Below, piece after piece: positions 1-10,655 of a stretch of DNA of 43,878 bases. Source of the DNA: Multifurca ochricompacta (lineage: Eukaryota; Basidiomycota; Agaricomycetes; Russulales; Russulaceae); assembly GCA_022496185.1 (NCBI GenBank), contig WTXG01000283.1, positions 1 through 43,878 on the forward strand, given 5' to 3'. Numbering within the stretch: the stretch's first letter is position 1; each line of letters opens with the position of its first letter. Under the pieces are notes generated by a model. The model was given only the letters and a program-made list of their open reading frames with translations. It had not been told where the DNA came from and made no database searches. The translations under genes and the position numbers were made by a program.

Positions 1-194
1 TCTGTTTCTTCTTTTGATCAGTCCAACCTTTCTTCAAGCTCACAGCTTCAAGACTTCGTCTTTCCCAATCACAAGTCACAGTGAGCTTCGATTTTATTTC
101 TCTTGCCCTTAACTGTCCACAAGGTGGTGCGCTTCATGTGCCCACCTTGATCTGTTTGGCTAGTCCCTCAGGGGATTCTTGCAAAAGGTGATGA
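1..194 (+). other. Copia-1 5' leader, first part
   Basis: This is untranslated leader, about 90% identical by eye to 25394-25590 of copia-3. It is cut at 194 by gypsy-1, and the last five bases (gatga, 190-194) are the left target duplication. The leader resumes at 9379. No coding frame is supported here. Confidence 0.85.
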
Positions 195-749
195 TGTTAC
201 AACTCACTGTCGACTGCCTGGACAGTGGGTTGTATGCAAGAGGGATGATTTGGAAGTGGGCAAAGAGTGAGAGTGAGGGGAAAGTGCAGGGAGACGAAGC
301 GAACAGCTCAGGGCAAGGGATGAGAAGCCTTCCACAAGGTGGGGCTAATCTCCTAGGTAATCAGGAACCGGATCACAAGTGGACAGTCTGGAGCTGTCCA
401 TTCTATTCCCAAAGGGTTTATATACGTAATTACAACCGGACTTTGGTCTGTGCACCACTTTAGGGGAGGTTAACTTCGCTTTAACTCCCCTGATCCACCA
501 ATGAGAATAGCCCCACTTTTGGGCTTAGGAATCCGCAGTCCGCAGTTTGTGGCTGCTGTTTGGCATTGTGGGGTTCTGTTAGTACTCTTCCCACAGGTCT
601 CCAATTTGGCAGGAGTCCGGCCCTGGTCCGGACCGGCCCTTCTCTGGTCTTAATCTAGGGTTATCTTTGTTTGAGGGTTTGCAAGGTCTCTGGGAGCGTC
701 TGAGGATTTCTGGGGGTCAGGAGGTTTTCTAGGGTGTCAGTTCATGACA
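195..749 (-). repeat. Gypsy-1 3' LTR
   Basis: It begins tgttacaact and ends gttcatgaca, the TG..CA LTR form, and it matches 8812-9378. On the reverse strand it has a TATATAAA box (417-424). It is 555 bases against 567 in the other LTR. Most of the difference is one-base losses, often in homopolymers. Confidence 0.95.
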
Positions 750-762
750 CTATCCCCTCTTT
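750..762 (-). other. Gypsy-1 polypurine tract
   Basis: Read on the reverse strand this is aaagaggggatag, directly next to the 3' LTR. That is the expected position and composition for the plus-strand DNA primer of reverse transcription. Confidence 0.75.
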
Positions 763-2108
763 AGGGCCTTGCTGTGCCACAGCAAGTTTGTCAGAGGTGT
801 GGGGGTCTAGGCAGGGTGGGTGTCGATGATGGAAGTCCCGAAGCAGGGTCATGGCATTCTTCATTTCAGTGAAGGGGACCCAAGAGTTTCTGAGGCAGGG
901 TAGCCCTTCCATTTGACAAGGTAACGGATGCCCTTTCTGTTAGGGGTGTGAGCAGACTGTAAGATGGTCTCTATCTCATAATGGTCTTCTTCCCCATTCA
1001 CAAGTTCTGGTGGTGGTCGAGTGAAGTTGGGTCCATGGACTGGGGTTTCTTTGTAATGGGACAGGAAGAGTTGTGAAAGACTGGGTGGATGCGCCATGAC
1101 TTAGGGAGTTCAAGCTTGCAGTTAACAGGGCCAGAGTATATGACTTTAAAGGACCATGACGTCGGGGGCTGAGTTTGGCTTTGGGGTGAGTGGTGCGTAT
1201 ATTTGTCCCTTCCAACCAAACCAGCTCCCTGTTTTGAAAGCATGGAGGGGTCCATCTGGTCTCGACTGTTTCATGAGTTCTGCAGCCACCTGGAGGGCAG
1301 CAGCTACTTCACTACGGATAGTTTCTAGGGTGCGGAGTCTTTCTTCAACTGACAGGATAGGGGTGCAAAATGGAGTGGGGGAATAAACTCTGGTTGGAAG
1401 CCATACCAGATTTCAAAGGGAGATCTTTTAGTAGCACTGTGAGTTCTAGCATTGTGGGCAACTCCATAAAGGGGATCAGTTCTGCCCAGTCATCTTGTTG
1501 GAAGTTGCAAAAGACACGGAGGTATTGTTCTAGTTCTTGGTTGACCGTTCAGTCTCTCCATCAGTCTGGGGGTGATAGGCAGTGCTCAAGGATGATTGTA
1601 CTCCTAGCTTGCTCCACATTTCCTTCATGACTTTGGATGCAAACTGGGGGCCTCGATCAGAGATGACTTGGTCTGGGAGGCCAGTGCGTCTCCATACATG
1701 TTCAAGGAATAGTTTGGAGGTTTCTGGAGCAGTGATATCTTTGGTGCAAGGAACAATGATGGTGGCTTTACTGAACCGGTCCACCACCACAAATAGGGAG
1801 TCATAGGAGTGGGATAGGGGTAGGTCTGTGATAAGTCCATGGTGATTGTTCCCATACTTGGGTTGGACTTGATTGGGTTGTAAAGGAATGGGTAACCGAG
1901 GTCGAACTTTGGTTTCTTGGCAGGTGGCACATCCATCCACATATTCTTTGACAAAGGAGGACATTCCTGGCCACCAAAATTCTCGTGATACTAGTTCATA
2001 GGTCTTCCATCTGCCTGGATGTCCTGTGGCAATGGAATCATGATGTAACTTTACAATGTCTCTTCGTAGTTCTTGGGACTTGGGGATGTAGACTTGGCCT
2101 TTGTAGGA
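763..2108 (-). pseudogene. Gypsy-1 pol, 3' part: integrase and chromodomain
   Basis: This is the decayed C-terminal third of Pol. Integrase inserts the cDNA, and the chromodomain is thought to steer it to marked chromatin. Visible on the reverse strand: the end of the zinc-binding domain (GCATCQ) near 1930; the first catalytic Asp in a frameshifted MDL near 1850; the second in ISDRGPQF near 1640; and the Glu in TDGETER near 1550. The integrase C-terminal tail lies near 1000-1250. A chromodomain follows (about 850-1010) with EDHYEIETIL and YLVKWKGYPAS. The tryptophan of the usual NSW motif is reached only after a further frameshift near 884. At least three frameshifts break the frame, so no single product is possible. 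Confidence 0.9.
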
Positions 2109-3611
2109 TTAGGCCATTTCTAGGTTCCAGTCCTCCAGTCCTTTGGCAAGGGAGCGTGGCCCATTGTGCAAGATGGTGGTCAGGGCTTGGGTGACTTCAT
2201 TGTCATGGTCTTGGCAGTCTTTGATTCTGTGGTGTAGAGTGGAGTCATGAGTTGTTGTGACTGTGGTTTTCATGGCCTGAATGCGAAAAAACTTAGAGTC
2301 CAGGAGTATGCGCTCATCATTGTCATGCTCTATCCCCTCTTTATGGTCTGGACGCCGGGACAGAGCATCAGATTTGTTGAAAGAGCCAGGTTTGTGAACA
2401 ATGGTGAAGTTGTATCGAGACAGTTCAAGGGCCCACCGTGCTTGGCGGCGGGAGAGCTTCTGCTTGGAGCGGAAGTAAGTCAGGTTGTTGTGGTCAGTCC
2501 ACACCTCAAAGGGAAGGGCTGCACCCTCAAGGTAGTGTCTCCAGGTGTCCAGAGCACGAACAATGGCAAGAAGTTCTTTGTCATGGATGTCATAGTTGCG
2601 TTCAGCATCCAGCATGGACTTGGATAGGAAGGCAAGGGGGGTAGCGATTGAGTTCATCAGGTTGTTCAAGGATGGCACCAATAGCAAAGTCACTGGCATC
2701 AGTGATGACACGGAAAGCTTGTATGGTCAGGGAGGGCAGGACAGGGGCAGTGGTGAAGGCATTCTTTAGGGTGGAAAAGGCAAGGTCATGGTCAGAAGTC
2801 CAGAGGAAAGGGGTCTTTCTTGGTGAGATCATGGAGGGGGCGGGCAATGAGGGAGAAATCTTTGATAAAACGTCGGTAGAAGTTGCAGAATCCAAGGAAG
2901 GCTTGGAGTTGTTTTAGGGTGCGTGGGGGAGGCCATTTCGTAATACCCCAATTAGCTGGGTCCATCTGGACACGGCCAGCTGTGATGACTAGGCCAAGAT
3001 AGTCAATGGTTGTCTGAGCAAAGGTACACTTCTCAGGCTTTAGTATAGTCAAACTGTTGGAGGCTGGAGGACTTGGTGAGTAAGTGTTCTGTGGTGTTCC
3101 ATGGTGTCTGTAAATATTAAGATGTCATCCATATAGATGACAACATGGTCGGTGGCAAGGAGATCTTCAAAGGCTCTATTCATGAAGGCTTGGAATGTGG
3201 CAGGGGAGTTACAGAGTCCAAAGAACATGACAAGGGGTTCAAAGAGACCTCGGTTGGTCTTAAAGGCGCTTTCCATTCATCTCCTTCTTTGATACGGATA
3301 TTGTTATATCCCCAGCGGATATCAAACTTGGTGAAGTAGCGAGCATGATGAAGTTTGTCAATGAGTTCTGGGATCAGGGGTAGGGGGTAAGCATTCTTTA
3401 CTGTGATTTCATTTAAGGCGCAATAGTCTTGGACAGGATGTAGTTTTCCATCCTTCTTTTTCACAAAGAAGAAGGGGCTAGCAATAGGGGATTTGGATTC
3501 TCTGATGTATCCCTTGGCAAGGTGGTCATTTAAGAAGGTGTCAATGCTTTCTGTTCTTCAGGGTGAGCTTGTAGATGCCACAGTCTCGTACTTTGGCATC
3601 TGGTTTAAGTT
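2109..3611 (-). pseudogene. Gypsy-1 pol, middle part: reverse transcriptase and RNase H
   Basis: The RT copies element RNA into cDNA, and RNase H removes the RNA template. On the reverse strand I see, in order, [13 protein letters not shown] (near 3430-3470), [17 protein letters not shown], then after a frameshift [14 protein letters not shown] and the catalytic YMDD box near 3130. After another frameshift come LKPEKCTF and FLGFCNFYRRFI. RNase H begins near 2710 with [11 protein letters not shown], then [12 protein letters not shown] and TDHNNLTYF, giving the D-E-D pattern, and ends in KSDALSRR. Each segment is a good Ty3/gypsy match, but they lie in different frames, so the gene is dead. Confidence 0.92.
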
Positions 3612-4420
3612 CTATAGCATGGTCCCATGGTTGGTGCTGTGGTAAACGTTGAGAGGCTTTCTCTTCAAAGACAGATCGGTATGCAGGTATTCAGGAGGGA
3701 GTTGGTCTTCTAAGGAAGGGGTCTTTACTTGATCTGCAGCAATCTGAGTGGACATGGTGGTTTGGCACGGTTGGGAGAGGTACTTCTTCTGGGTAATCAT
3801 GGGGTGATCTGTGATTAGGGCTGCAAAGGTTTCTGCTGCTGCTATGAGTGTCTGGTCCATCAGGGGTTTACTGTGATTGTAGACAGGGGGGCAAGAGGGT
3901 GTGTTGAAGCAAAGGTCAGAGGGGTCATGGTAAGGGTGCAGGATGTGGGGCAATGTTTCAAGGTCAGGGTGTCATCTTTCCAGTTTACTTCTGGATTGTG
4001 ACAAGGTACCAGTCAGTTCCTAGGATAATGTCATGATCCCCTATGTTGGTGACATAGAACTCCGCAAGTTCTTCATGATATTGGTCTTGGAAGGGTAGTC
4101 GCAAGATCTGGGTTGTGGTGTGGTGGATAGCTCCATTAGCATTACTATACCATCCACATTTTTGACTCGGAAAGGCTTGGCAAGGGTGCTCAAGGTTAGG
4201 TGATGCATTTGGCATAGTCTTGGTGGATTATTAATCCTTCTGCCCACTGTCTATTAGGGGCACGTGGCACTGATTTTCTTCCCAGTGTTTCGTCCAATGA
4301 GTTCTGCTTTGAGCAAATAGAAGGTGATCTAGCATTTCTAGTCACTAACAAGGATACATGCTCAAAACCAAGGTTATCTAGGGCCGCAGAGCGGCTCATA
4401 CAGGGAACACTGGGGGTCAA
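3612..4420 (-). pseudogene. Gypsy-1 pol, 5' part: aspartic protease and linker to RT
   Basis: The retropepsin that cuts Gag-Pol. The active-site stretch IDSG followed by AEGLII is read near 4230-4260 on the reverse strand, but a frameshift splits it after the glycine. Downstream the protease core reads NIGDHDIILGTDWY (near 4020-4060), the hydrophobic-Gly block that closes the retropepsin fold. The linker (3612-3953) has LPPEYLH, which matches the PAEYHRH block that precedes RT in gypsy-3. I call it broken because the catalytic and core parts are in different frames. Confidence 0.8.
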
Positions 4421-5896
4421 GAAGTCCTCACAGACAGTGCAGCTGTAGGACCATTAAAAATCCGAAGGTCATCCTTGTCCATCATGTATGGTACTGGATC
4501 TTCATAACTCTGGCTGTGATACTGAAGGTAATCAGGGGGAGGTTGAGGTTTCTGGGGAGGTGCTTCTTCTGATGCCAGGGCTCTTATTGGGTAGGGCGAG
4601 GAGGTCCTTGACCTTGGATAGCCCTGGTCTTGCTGCGAACTGGTTGCAATGTGGTTAGGTTTCCACAGTAGAAGCAGAGCTTTGTTTTCCCGTCGGTATT
4701 TCTTTTCTTCTGGGGTTAGCTTGGTAGTGCGTGGGGGAGTGTTTGGATTTCTGGGTTGGGAGGAGTAACAAAGTTGACTTGGGCTTTTGGTTGTCAGTGG
4801 TAACTTCTCCAACACGCAGATGGGAGGTCGAGGCTTGGTAGTCTTGCCATAGAGCTGCCATGCTGCATCAAATCTCTAGCCTTAGTGACAGATCACGGAG
4901 TGTGGTGGGTGGGGGATAGTCCAAGAAGTTTTGTCCTAGGCCTTGATTGATCATGCTTTGGAAGGCATAGATTTTGGTGTTTTCATCCACTGTAGCATGG
5001 GTGCATGGGTGGACCACTCTTGGTACCAGTCATTGAAGGGGCGAGTGCCTTGACGAATTTCATACATGGCTTTGGTAGATAGGAGGCGACTTTCTACTGG
5101 GATAAACTGTTTTCAAAGTCAATTCTGAAGCGGTCCCATGTCCCAAAGGAAGGGGGGTTGGCTTGGAGTGCAGTGTTGGTGCGGTCTCTGGCCATTCTCC
5201 TGCTGGTGTGTCAAGTTTAAAGTGGGTGAGGGCTGCAGAGACTCGTCTACTTTCATCAGTGAAGGCCCCTTCATTTAGGTAATAATAGTTGGCTAGCTGA
5301 GACCAGAAGCGTTCTGCTTTAGAGGCTTGGCCATCAAAAGATTCTGGGGGCGACCCCAAGATCTTTCCATTGGAGGCAGCAGCAGTACTCATGGTATGTA
5401 GGGATGTTGTTGTCTTGGGGGGGTGTGAAGCTATAGCAGTGGCAGTGGAGGCAAGGGATAATGATGGGAGAGTAGGAGGGGTCCTAAGAGTGATAGCACA
5501 AAGGGATTGCTCTACAGCTTCAAGGGATTGGGATACTTCTTCTTCGTCAGAGGTGATGGAGGCAATAGGGAACTGGACACAGTGGTTATTAAGATAAACC
5601 CAAGCTGTATGGGTGTCAGACCAACGGACTTCCTTCCCGTTGTATGTTCTGTAGAATGTGTGAGAGTCAAGGTTGCTGATGAGGTCGATGTTAGGGAAAT
5701 TACTGAGGTATTCTTTTGCAGGGAGGGTGTGACTGTCTCGAAGGCGTTTCCAGTCAGTTCCAAGAGTCTGAGTATAGTAGTTGTCTCCCTTCCAGGTAGC
5801 AACAAAAGCACTGTCATCGTAGTCAAAGATGGGGTGGGTAAAGCCAAAGGGGATCTGAGCTAGTTCTTCAGCAGTAAGAGGCCGTTCTGAGGTCAT
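4417..5896 (-). pseudogene. Gypsy-1 gag
   Basis: Gag is the structural protein of the virus-like particle. A 278-residue open stretch starts at an ATG at 5894-5896. It holds an N-terminal domain with spaced aromatics (FVATWKGDNYY, TFYRTYNGKEVRWSD, TAWVYLNNH), then a Ser/Thr/Pro linker, then the start of the capsid-like part (SFDGQASKAERFWSQL). The N-terminal layout resembles the Gag extension of gypsy-3 (YHDGRYQPVEYD, RYSDSRHSWVTT), but sequence identity is low. A frameshifted zinc knuckle starting CFYCG is readable near 4680. Several frameshifts separate these parts. Confidence 0.78.
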
Positions 5897-6625
5897 TCAG
5901 AGCAGGTGTTAAGGCGGTATGTAGTCCACCCTTGGGCATTCCAGGCGTAGAAGACTTGATAGGCTGGGCGAAGGACGGCACAGTCTAGACGATAGTTGCG
6001 GATATTTCTGTGGATCCAGTAATACTCTTCAACTATTCCTGGGGCAGAGATAATAATGCGAAGTCGCCAAAGGAGGTTTTCAAAGTACAAGGGGTCTGTG
6101 GTGATGCGGTTGGCTTCACTCAAAGGATGGTAGATATCAAGATGATTGGCTCTTTGAGTTGCAAGCTGGGCAGAGCAGTGGAGGTGGAATTCTCGTAGTT
6201 CACTAGGGTTTCGAGTGGGCAATGTTCCAGAGACGTAGATATCTGTAACAGGATAGATGTGGTTGACCAGGTGAACAATGGAAGGGGATTGAGACCGGGA
6301 TTGATCAGATTCTACTACTGGAAGGTTCAAGAAGGGTGTTGATGTCGAGGCAAGCTGAGTGGATGTTGGTGGGATGGGGGAGTAGTTTAGATGGGCAAGG
6401 AAGGGCTCTGGGACAGGAGGGAGGGGTCGTTCTGGTGGGGGTGCAGTGGGACTGGGATGGGTTTGTGCCCTTTGTCTTCTGGCAGTATGGTGGGGGGCAG
6501 GTGTGGCAGGTGTGTGTTGTTGCTACGTCTTCTAGGGTTTCGTCTTCTGTCTTGGGGGGAGTTGGACTGACTTCTTCTGTGTTGGGACGCCAGGTTGATA
6601 GCCCAATCAGTAATGCTGGCCACAA
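5893..6625 (-). pseudogene. Gypsy-1 upstream ORF C, unknown function
   Basis: Two overlapping reverse-strand frames (6305-6625 and 5893-6330) look like one decayed gene just before gag. The first is Pro/Thr-rich with Cys pairs (HTCHTCPPPYC). The second reads as a folded protein rich in Tyr, Arg and Trp (YYWIHRNIRNYRLD, FYAWNAQGWTTYRLN). Its TGA stop (5893-5895) overlaps the gag ATG (5894-5896) as ATGA. I do not recognise the family. It may be an element-encoded accessory protein or a divergent duplicate of the Gag N-terminal domain. Confidence 0.5.
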
Positions 6626-6654
6626 TGCAAAGGAATCTTTATTTCTTTCCCTAC

Positions 6655-7626
6655 TTAGATCGAGTAATGAGAAGGTAAGTAGGTATCAAAGGCTGAAGGC
6701 CTCCACAAAACTATGCCTGGGGGGGTGGGGGGGGTCTCTGGACGAAAGTTACAGGTGCAAAGATCAATATCACAAAGACAATGACGACTAGGTACAGGGG
6801 AGTCTCCTTCTGGGGTCTCTTCTGGGGAAGTTTCAAGGTCTGACCAGGTGGTGGTGCTGCCAATTAATGCTGCCTGTACCTGTGTAAGATGTTCTTCTTC
6901 TTGGGTGATTGCTGCCAAGGACAAAGTGGGGAATGTGAGCTCGTCTGGTTCTGGGGATGGTTCAGCAACGTTGAGAGGTAGGGAGGGTCAATGTAGACAG
7001 GAGGGTTGACTAGGAAGGGGCAGTGATTGGGGAGATGGTTTCCCAGTAGTCGGCGGTCCAAAGGTATTCTATTTGAGTTCCTTCTGTATTTACAAGGTGC
7101 CAGCCAGAGGGAGAAGGGGCAGAGAGGACACGGACCTCGTCAAAGGTAAGGTTGATGTTTACAGAAGAGAGGCGGAAGCTAGCAAGATAATAGAGGTGTT
7201 CTCCTCTGAGCAGGGATGCTTCTAATTCTGGGATGCGGGAGGGAATGTGTCTGGCCCAAAGATCTTCATTGTTGTTACAAACCAGGAGGGTGTCAAGAGG
7301 TTCTCCTGTGGAGTTGGTGAGTTGAGCAAGATGCCAGTAAAGGAGTTGTAGTTGAGCCTCTCAGGAATGCTCTGACAGGGGCCAGCAAGGAAGCGGTTGA
7401 GCTGAGTTTGAGTGAAGACCTGTCCAAAGGGGAGGAGGATCCTAAGTGGTTGGTAGATGGTGTCAACGTCACACCACCCTTCTATATGAGCGTCTGCTGT
7501 GATAGAGTCGATGAGGTAGGGGGGAAATAAGATGGCAAGTTGACTCCGCCTGTGGAGTTGGAAAAGATGATGGAATTGCCTCTGGGTGTGTTGGAGATGC
7601 TCTTCTCTGTCTGTGGGGAAGGACAC
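6655..7626 (-). pseudogene. Gypsy-1 upstream ORF B, unknown function
   Basis: A run of reverse-strand frames joined by frameshifts. About 7222-7626 begins SFPTDREEHLQ and has FHHLFQLHRRSQLAILFP. A second frame near 7015-7250 reads GEHLYYLASFRLSSVNINLT and later TQIEYLWTADYWETISP. A third (6655-6924) has an acidic part and a Cys cluster (HCLCDIDLCTC). The residue composition is protein-like and keeps going across each frame change, which argues for a decayed gene of about 320 codons. No family is recognised. No good ATG is visible at the start. Confidence 0.45.
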
Positions 7627-7697
7627 TAGGTTACAGAAACAAGGAACTTTTATTTGACAAGGGCTCTTTTCTAGGTAGACTACAACGTACTGTCTTA

Positions 7698-8773
7698 TCA
7701 GTTAGTACTGAAGTCTAAGTCTTCAAAGCAAGGCCAAGCAACTTCTGGTTGGATGGGGAGGAGGGGGACTGGGTTGGGGGGAAGACGAACGTAAGGGGAG
7801 AAGGATAGGAGTGCAGGGTGGGCTCTAGTTATATCTTTTACTGCAAAGTATCTATCAGTCACCCGAACCAGAGATCTTTCTGTAGAGAAGCTCAGGCAAC
7901 CAAAAAGGAGGATGGCCCGTCCGTCTAGAAGGTCAAAAACTTGAAGGAGTACTCTAGCTCCGTTGAATAGGTCTTGCTGGTCTGGGGAGAGGGAGCGGGC
8001 TAAGCGAGAGATAGAAGCGTTCCAAGAATACACCAGAAGGCCTTGGGGAAGTTGACAGGGTCTGGTTCATGATGCCCAAGCCTGGCACAGAGATTTACTG
8101 ACTGGGAAGGAAGATGTTGATAGTTTGGATGAAGTACTCTGTCAATGCGAGGGCGAATAGGAATGCAATGGAAGTGAGGGAAGCGGTAAGGAGTGGTAGT
8201 ACCAGGAAGGAAGCTAGAGCGATGACTGAGCAGATCTGTGTACTTGGGAAACTGTTCCAGAAGGCTTGCTCCCCTGGTGAACTGGACTGGCAACCAAGAC
8301 TCTTGAGTCCCGTCAAACGAATGGTAGATATGGAACTGGTGAGGGTTGGTTGGATGGTTAAGGCAAAGAGGACGATGAACACGAAGAGGCTGAGGTGTTG
8401 GAGGATGGTGGGGGCCAGGCTGGTGCTGGGGGGGGGAGAGAGCATTCTCAGGGGTGGAGGGGGCAGGGGCAGCAAGTGGGAGACGAATGTAATGAGGGGG
8501 GGGGGTGCCAAAGGTGTTGGAAGCATTCTGGGGTGCAGGGGCAACCACTGGAGGGTATTGGAGGGATGGGGAGGGGACAGGGAGGGGATGGAGCTCTGGA
8601 AGCTCAAGGGGGGGCAAGACCGAAGAGGGGGGAGCTGGGGATGCTGTGGAGGCTGCCTCTACCAAGGCAGCGAAATTGATAGCCTGCTGGGGGACAGGGA
8701 AGTCGTAGGGGGGGGAGGCTGCTTGGTCTGGGGTGTAGGACTCTGGGGAACTGTTCTGGGACACTAGGGGCAC
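7698..8773 (-). pseudogene. Gypsy-1 upstream ORF A, proline-rich, unknown function
   Basis: Two frames (8000-8773 and 7698-8033) read as one protein of about 355 residues with a one-base frameshift near 8020. The first 130 residues are very rich in Pro, Ser and Ala. The rest is better mixed (FHIYHSFDGTQESWLPVQF, LLEQFPKYTDLL, NASISRLARSLSPDQQDL). It is the first coding region after the 5' LTR and primer site. Its first visible start would be a GTG, so the true start is uncertain. I do not recognise it; the Pro-rich start recalls Gag-type matrix regions, which is only a guess. Confidence 0.5.
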
Positions 8774-8793
8774 TTATCAGTCACTATCTGCTG

Positions 8794-8811
8794 CAAAGGA
8801 GACTGTCCAAA
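8794..8811 (-). other. Gypsy-1 candidate primer binding site
   Basis: Directly inside the 5' LTR the reverse strand reads t-tggacagtctcctttgc. A TGG next to the LTR would pair with the CCA end of a tRNA. I cannot name the tRNA from memory. Confidence 0.45.
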
Positions 8812-9378
8812 TGTTACAACTCACTGTCGACTGCCTGGACAGTGGGTTGTATGCAAGAGGGATGATTTTTGGAAGTGGGGAAAGAGTGAGAGTGAGGGGG
8901 AAAGTGCAGGGAGACGAAGCGAACAGCTCAGAGGCAAGGGATGAGAAGCCTTCCACAATGTGGGGCTAATCTCCTAGGTAACCAGGTACCGGATCACAAG
9001 TGGACAGTCTGGAGCTGTCCATTCTATTCCAAAGGGTTTATATACATAACTACAACCAGGACTTTGGTCTGTGCACTACTTTAGGGGAGGTTAACTTCGC
9101 TTTAACTCCCCATTGATCCACCAATGAGAATAGCCCCACTCTTTGGGGTTAGGAATCCGCAGTCCGCAGTTTGTAGGCTACTGTTTGGGCAGTGTGGGGT
9201 TCTGTTAGTACTCTTCCCACAGGTCTCCAATTTGGCAGGAGTCCGGCCCTGGTCCGGACCGGCCCCTTTCTGGTCTTAATCTAGGGTTATCTTTGTTTCT
9301 GAGGGTTCTGCAGGGTCTCTGGGAGTGTCCAGAGATTTCTAGGGGGTCAGGAGGTCTCTAGGGTGTCAGTTCGTGACA
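8812..9378 (-). repeat. Gypsy-1 5' LTR
   Basis: It spans tgttacaact to gttcgtgaca, 567 bases, matching the LTR at 195-749. It is followed by gatga (9379-9383), which equals the five bases before 195. It supplies the element's promoter on the reverse strand. Confidence 0.95.
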
Positions 9379-9383
9379 GATGA

Positions 9384-10089
9384 GGGACCCTGAGCGGGTG
9401 AAACACCTTGAGTTCCTCATGTGCGCTCTAAGTAAATAGTATTCTTAGAAGTAGCTGGGTTTTCGTCCCATCCATAGTCTTAGTAGGCCGCTTGCCCAAA
9501 AGGCTTGGGGCTATAGGTTCAGTCAATGCTTGGCTCAATCCATAAGCCAGGTTTAGCGACCTGCAGGTAGAGTTTAGGGTCTAGAACAAGGCATGGGTAG
9601 TCATTCCCATGATGCTTGGGCTCGATACAAGTAGGCTTGAACTACTATAGTATTTACACAGTAGCTAGAGGGTTTTGTCTCTGGGCAGGAGTACCCGCTG
9701 CTTTCATTGGGGGTTCGCCCCAACCAGAGGAAACCCAATAGTCTACTATAGTCATGGCCCCAATCATCTAGGGCTTAATCATGGACTCCACCACCAGCAC
9801 TAGAGGAAGGGCTCTATACCCTTTGTCTCTAGTGGAACTTGCGGTTGGCTCCTCCATGACATGACTCCCCATCTATTTACACAACGTCCCCCTGATGTGG
9901 GCTTAGGACTTGTTGTAGATGGCGCTAGATAGTCTACTATACTACTTAGAAGTCGCACATCAGAGGCAGGACTTTTTTAAGTTCTGAAGCATAGCGCCAC
10001 AGAATGGACGGGCCCTCTTAAATGAGACCTGGACAACTGGTTCTAATTGCTCCTTGGAACCAGGATCAAACCTTTTTTAAATCATCTCA
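9384..10089 (+). other. Copia-1 5' leader, second part
   Basis: This is untranslated leader, closely matching 25587-26297 of copia-3. No long ORF is supported. It holds an 8-base inverted repeat (cactagag at 9798-9805, ctctagtg at 9827-9834) that is kept in copia-3 (26005-26012 and 26034-26041). This is a possible RNA hairpin of the packaging or translation leader. Confidence 0.8.
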
Positions 10090-10650
10090 ATGTCTTCCAT
10101 TGTCTTCCCCCCCACTTTCAAGTTCAACAAACTTGATGGCTCCAATTGGCAGCAATGGTCTGTGTCTTTCACAGCCTTGCTGAGGATAAATGGGATGAAG
10201 AGGCACATCACACATGATGCCCCTGAATTCCTGAATGCTCCCAAGCCAGAGGATGGAGAAAAGGATGACAAGTACGCCAAACGCTTCACACTTTGGTCAG
10301 AGCCCATGTATGTGGAATGGAACAGGGTGGAGGAAGTCCTTATGGGAGTTCTGGTGATGGTCACATCGCCAGAAACATACTCCCAAATTGCCTCTGACAG
10401 AACTTATCCTTCTGTCAATGCCAAGTATGAGCGTTTGGAATCGCTCTACGGCTCAGTGGGTAGCATGGCCACCTACAACTTGTGGTGTTCTGTATCCTCC
10501 TTCCGCTTGGAAGAAGGAAAGCAATTCAGACCCCAGTTGCAGCGTGTGTTGGATGTGAGGAGTACTCTCAAGGAAAATGGGATGGAGATCTCTGATCTCC
10601 AGTTGAGCTTTATTTTGCTCCAATCCCTACCTCCATCCTACAATGCCATT
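10090..10650 (+). pseudogene. Copia-1 gag, N-terminal part, cut by a solo LTR
   Basis: The ATG at 10090 opens MSSIVFPPTFKFNKLDGSNW, the usual start of a UBN2-type copia Gag. RFTLWSEPMYVEWNRVEEVL and the block NAKYERLESLYG follow. These helices form the capsid of the copia particle. The frame stays open up to PPSYNAIAG, where the solo LTR enters; the last 30 or so codons of any longer reading (to 10758) are LTR sequence. Copia-3 carries the same start at 26298. The coding resumes at 11570 in the expected frame. Confidence 0.92.
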
Positions 10651-10655
10651 GCTGG

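Larger units (their letters stand above)
195..9378 (-). mobile_element. Gypsy-1: Ty3/gypsy chromovirus with extra 5' ORFs, full length but decayed
   Basis: The element is 9,184 bases long, on the reverse strand, flanked by LTRs (195-749 and 8812-9378) and by perfect duplications gatga at 190-194 and 9379-9383. Read on the reverse strand, the order is 5' LTR, primer site, three unrecognised ORF regions, Gag, protease, RT, RNase H, integrase, chromodomain, polypurine tract, 3' LTR. Placing integrase after RNase H, plus the chromodomain, makes it a Ty3/gypsy chromovirus. Many one-base frameshifts break every long ORF. Unlike gypsy-2b, 3 and 4 it has no ORF between the chromodomain and the 3' LTR; its extra coding sits upstream of gag. 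Confidence 0.95.

Noticed and set aside
179..463. 94-codon forward frame at the left of the window
   Set aside because: It lies in the gypsy-1 LTR, starts at a TTG and has no conserved motif; the same region in the other LTR does not keep the frame.
8114..8767. 217-codon forward frame rich in Gly, Arg and Trp
   Set aside because: It is the antisense of the Pro-rich ORF A of gypsy-1; G-rich antisense of Pro codons gives this composition.
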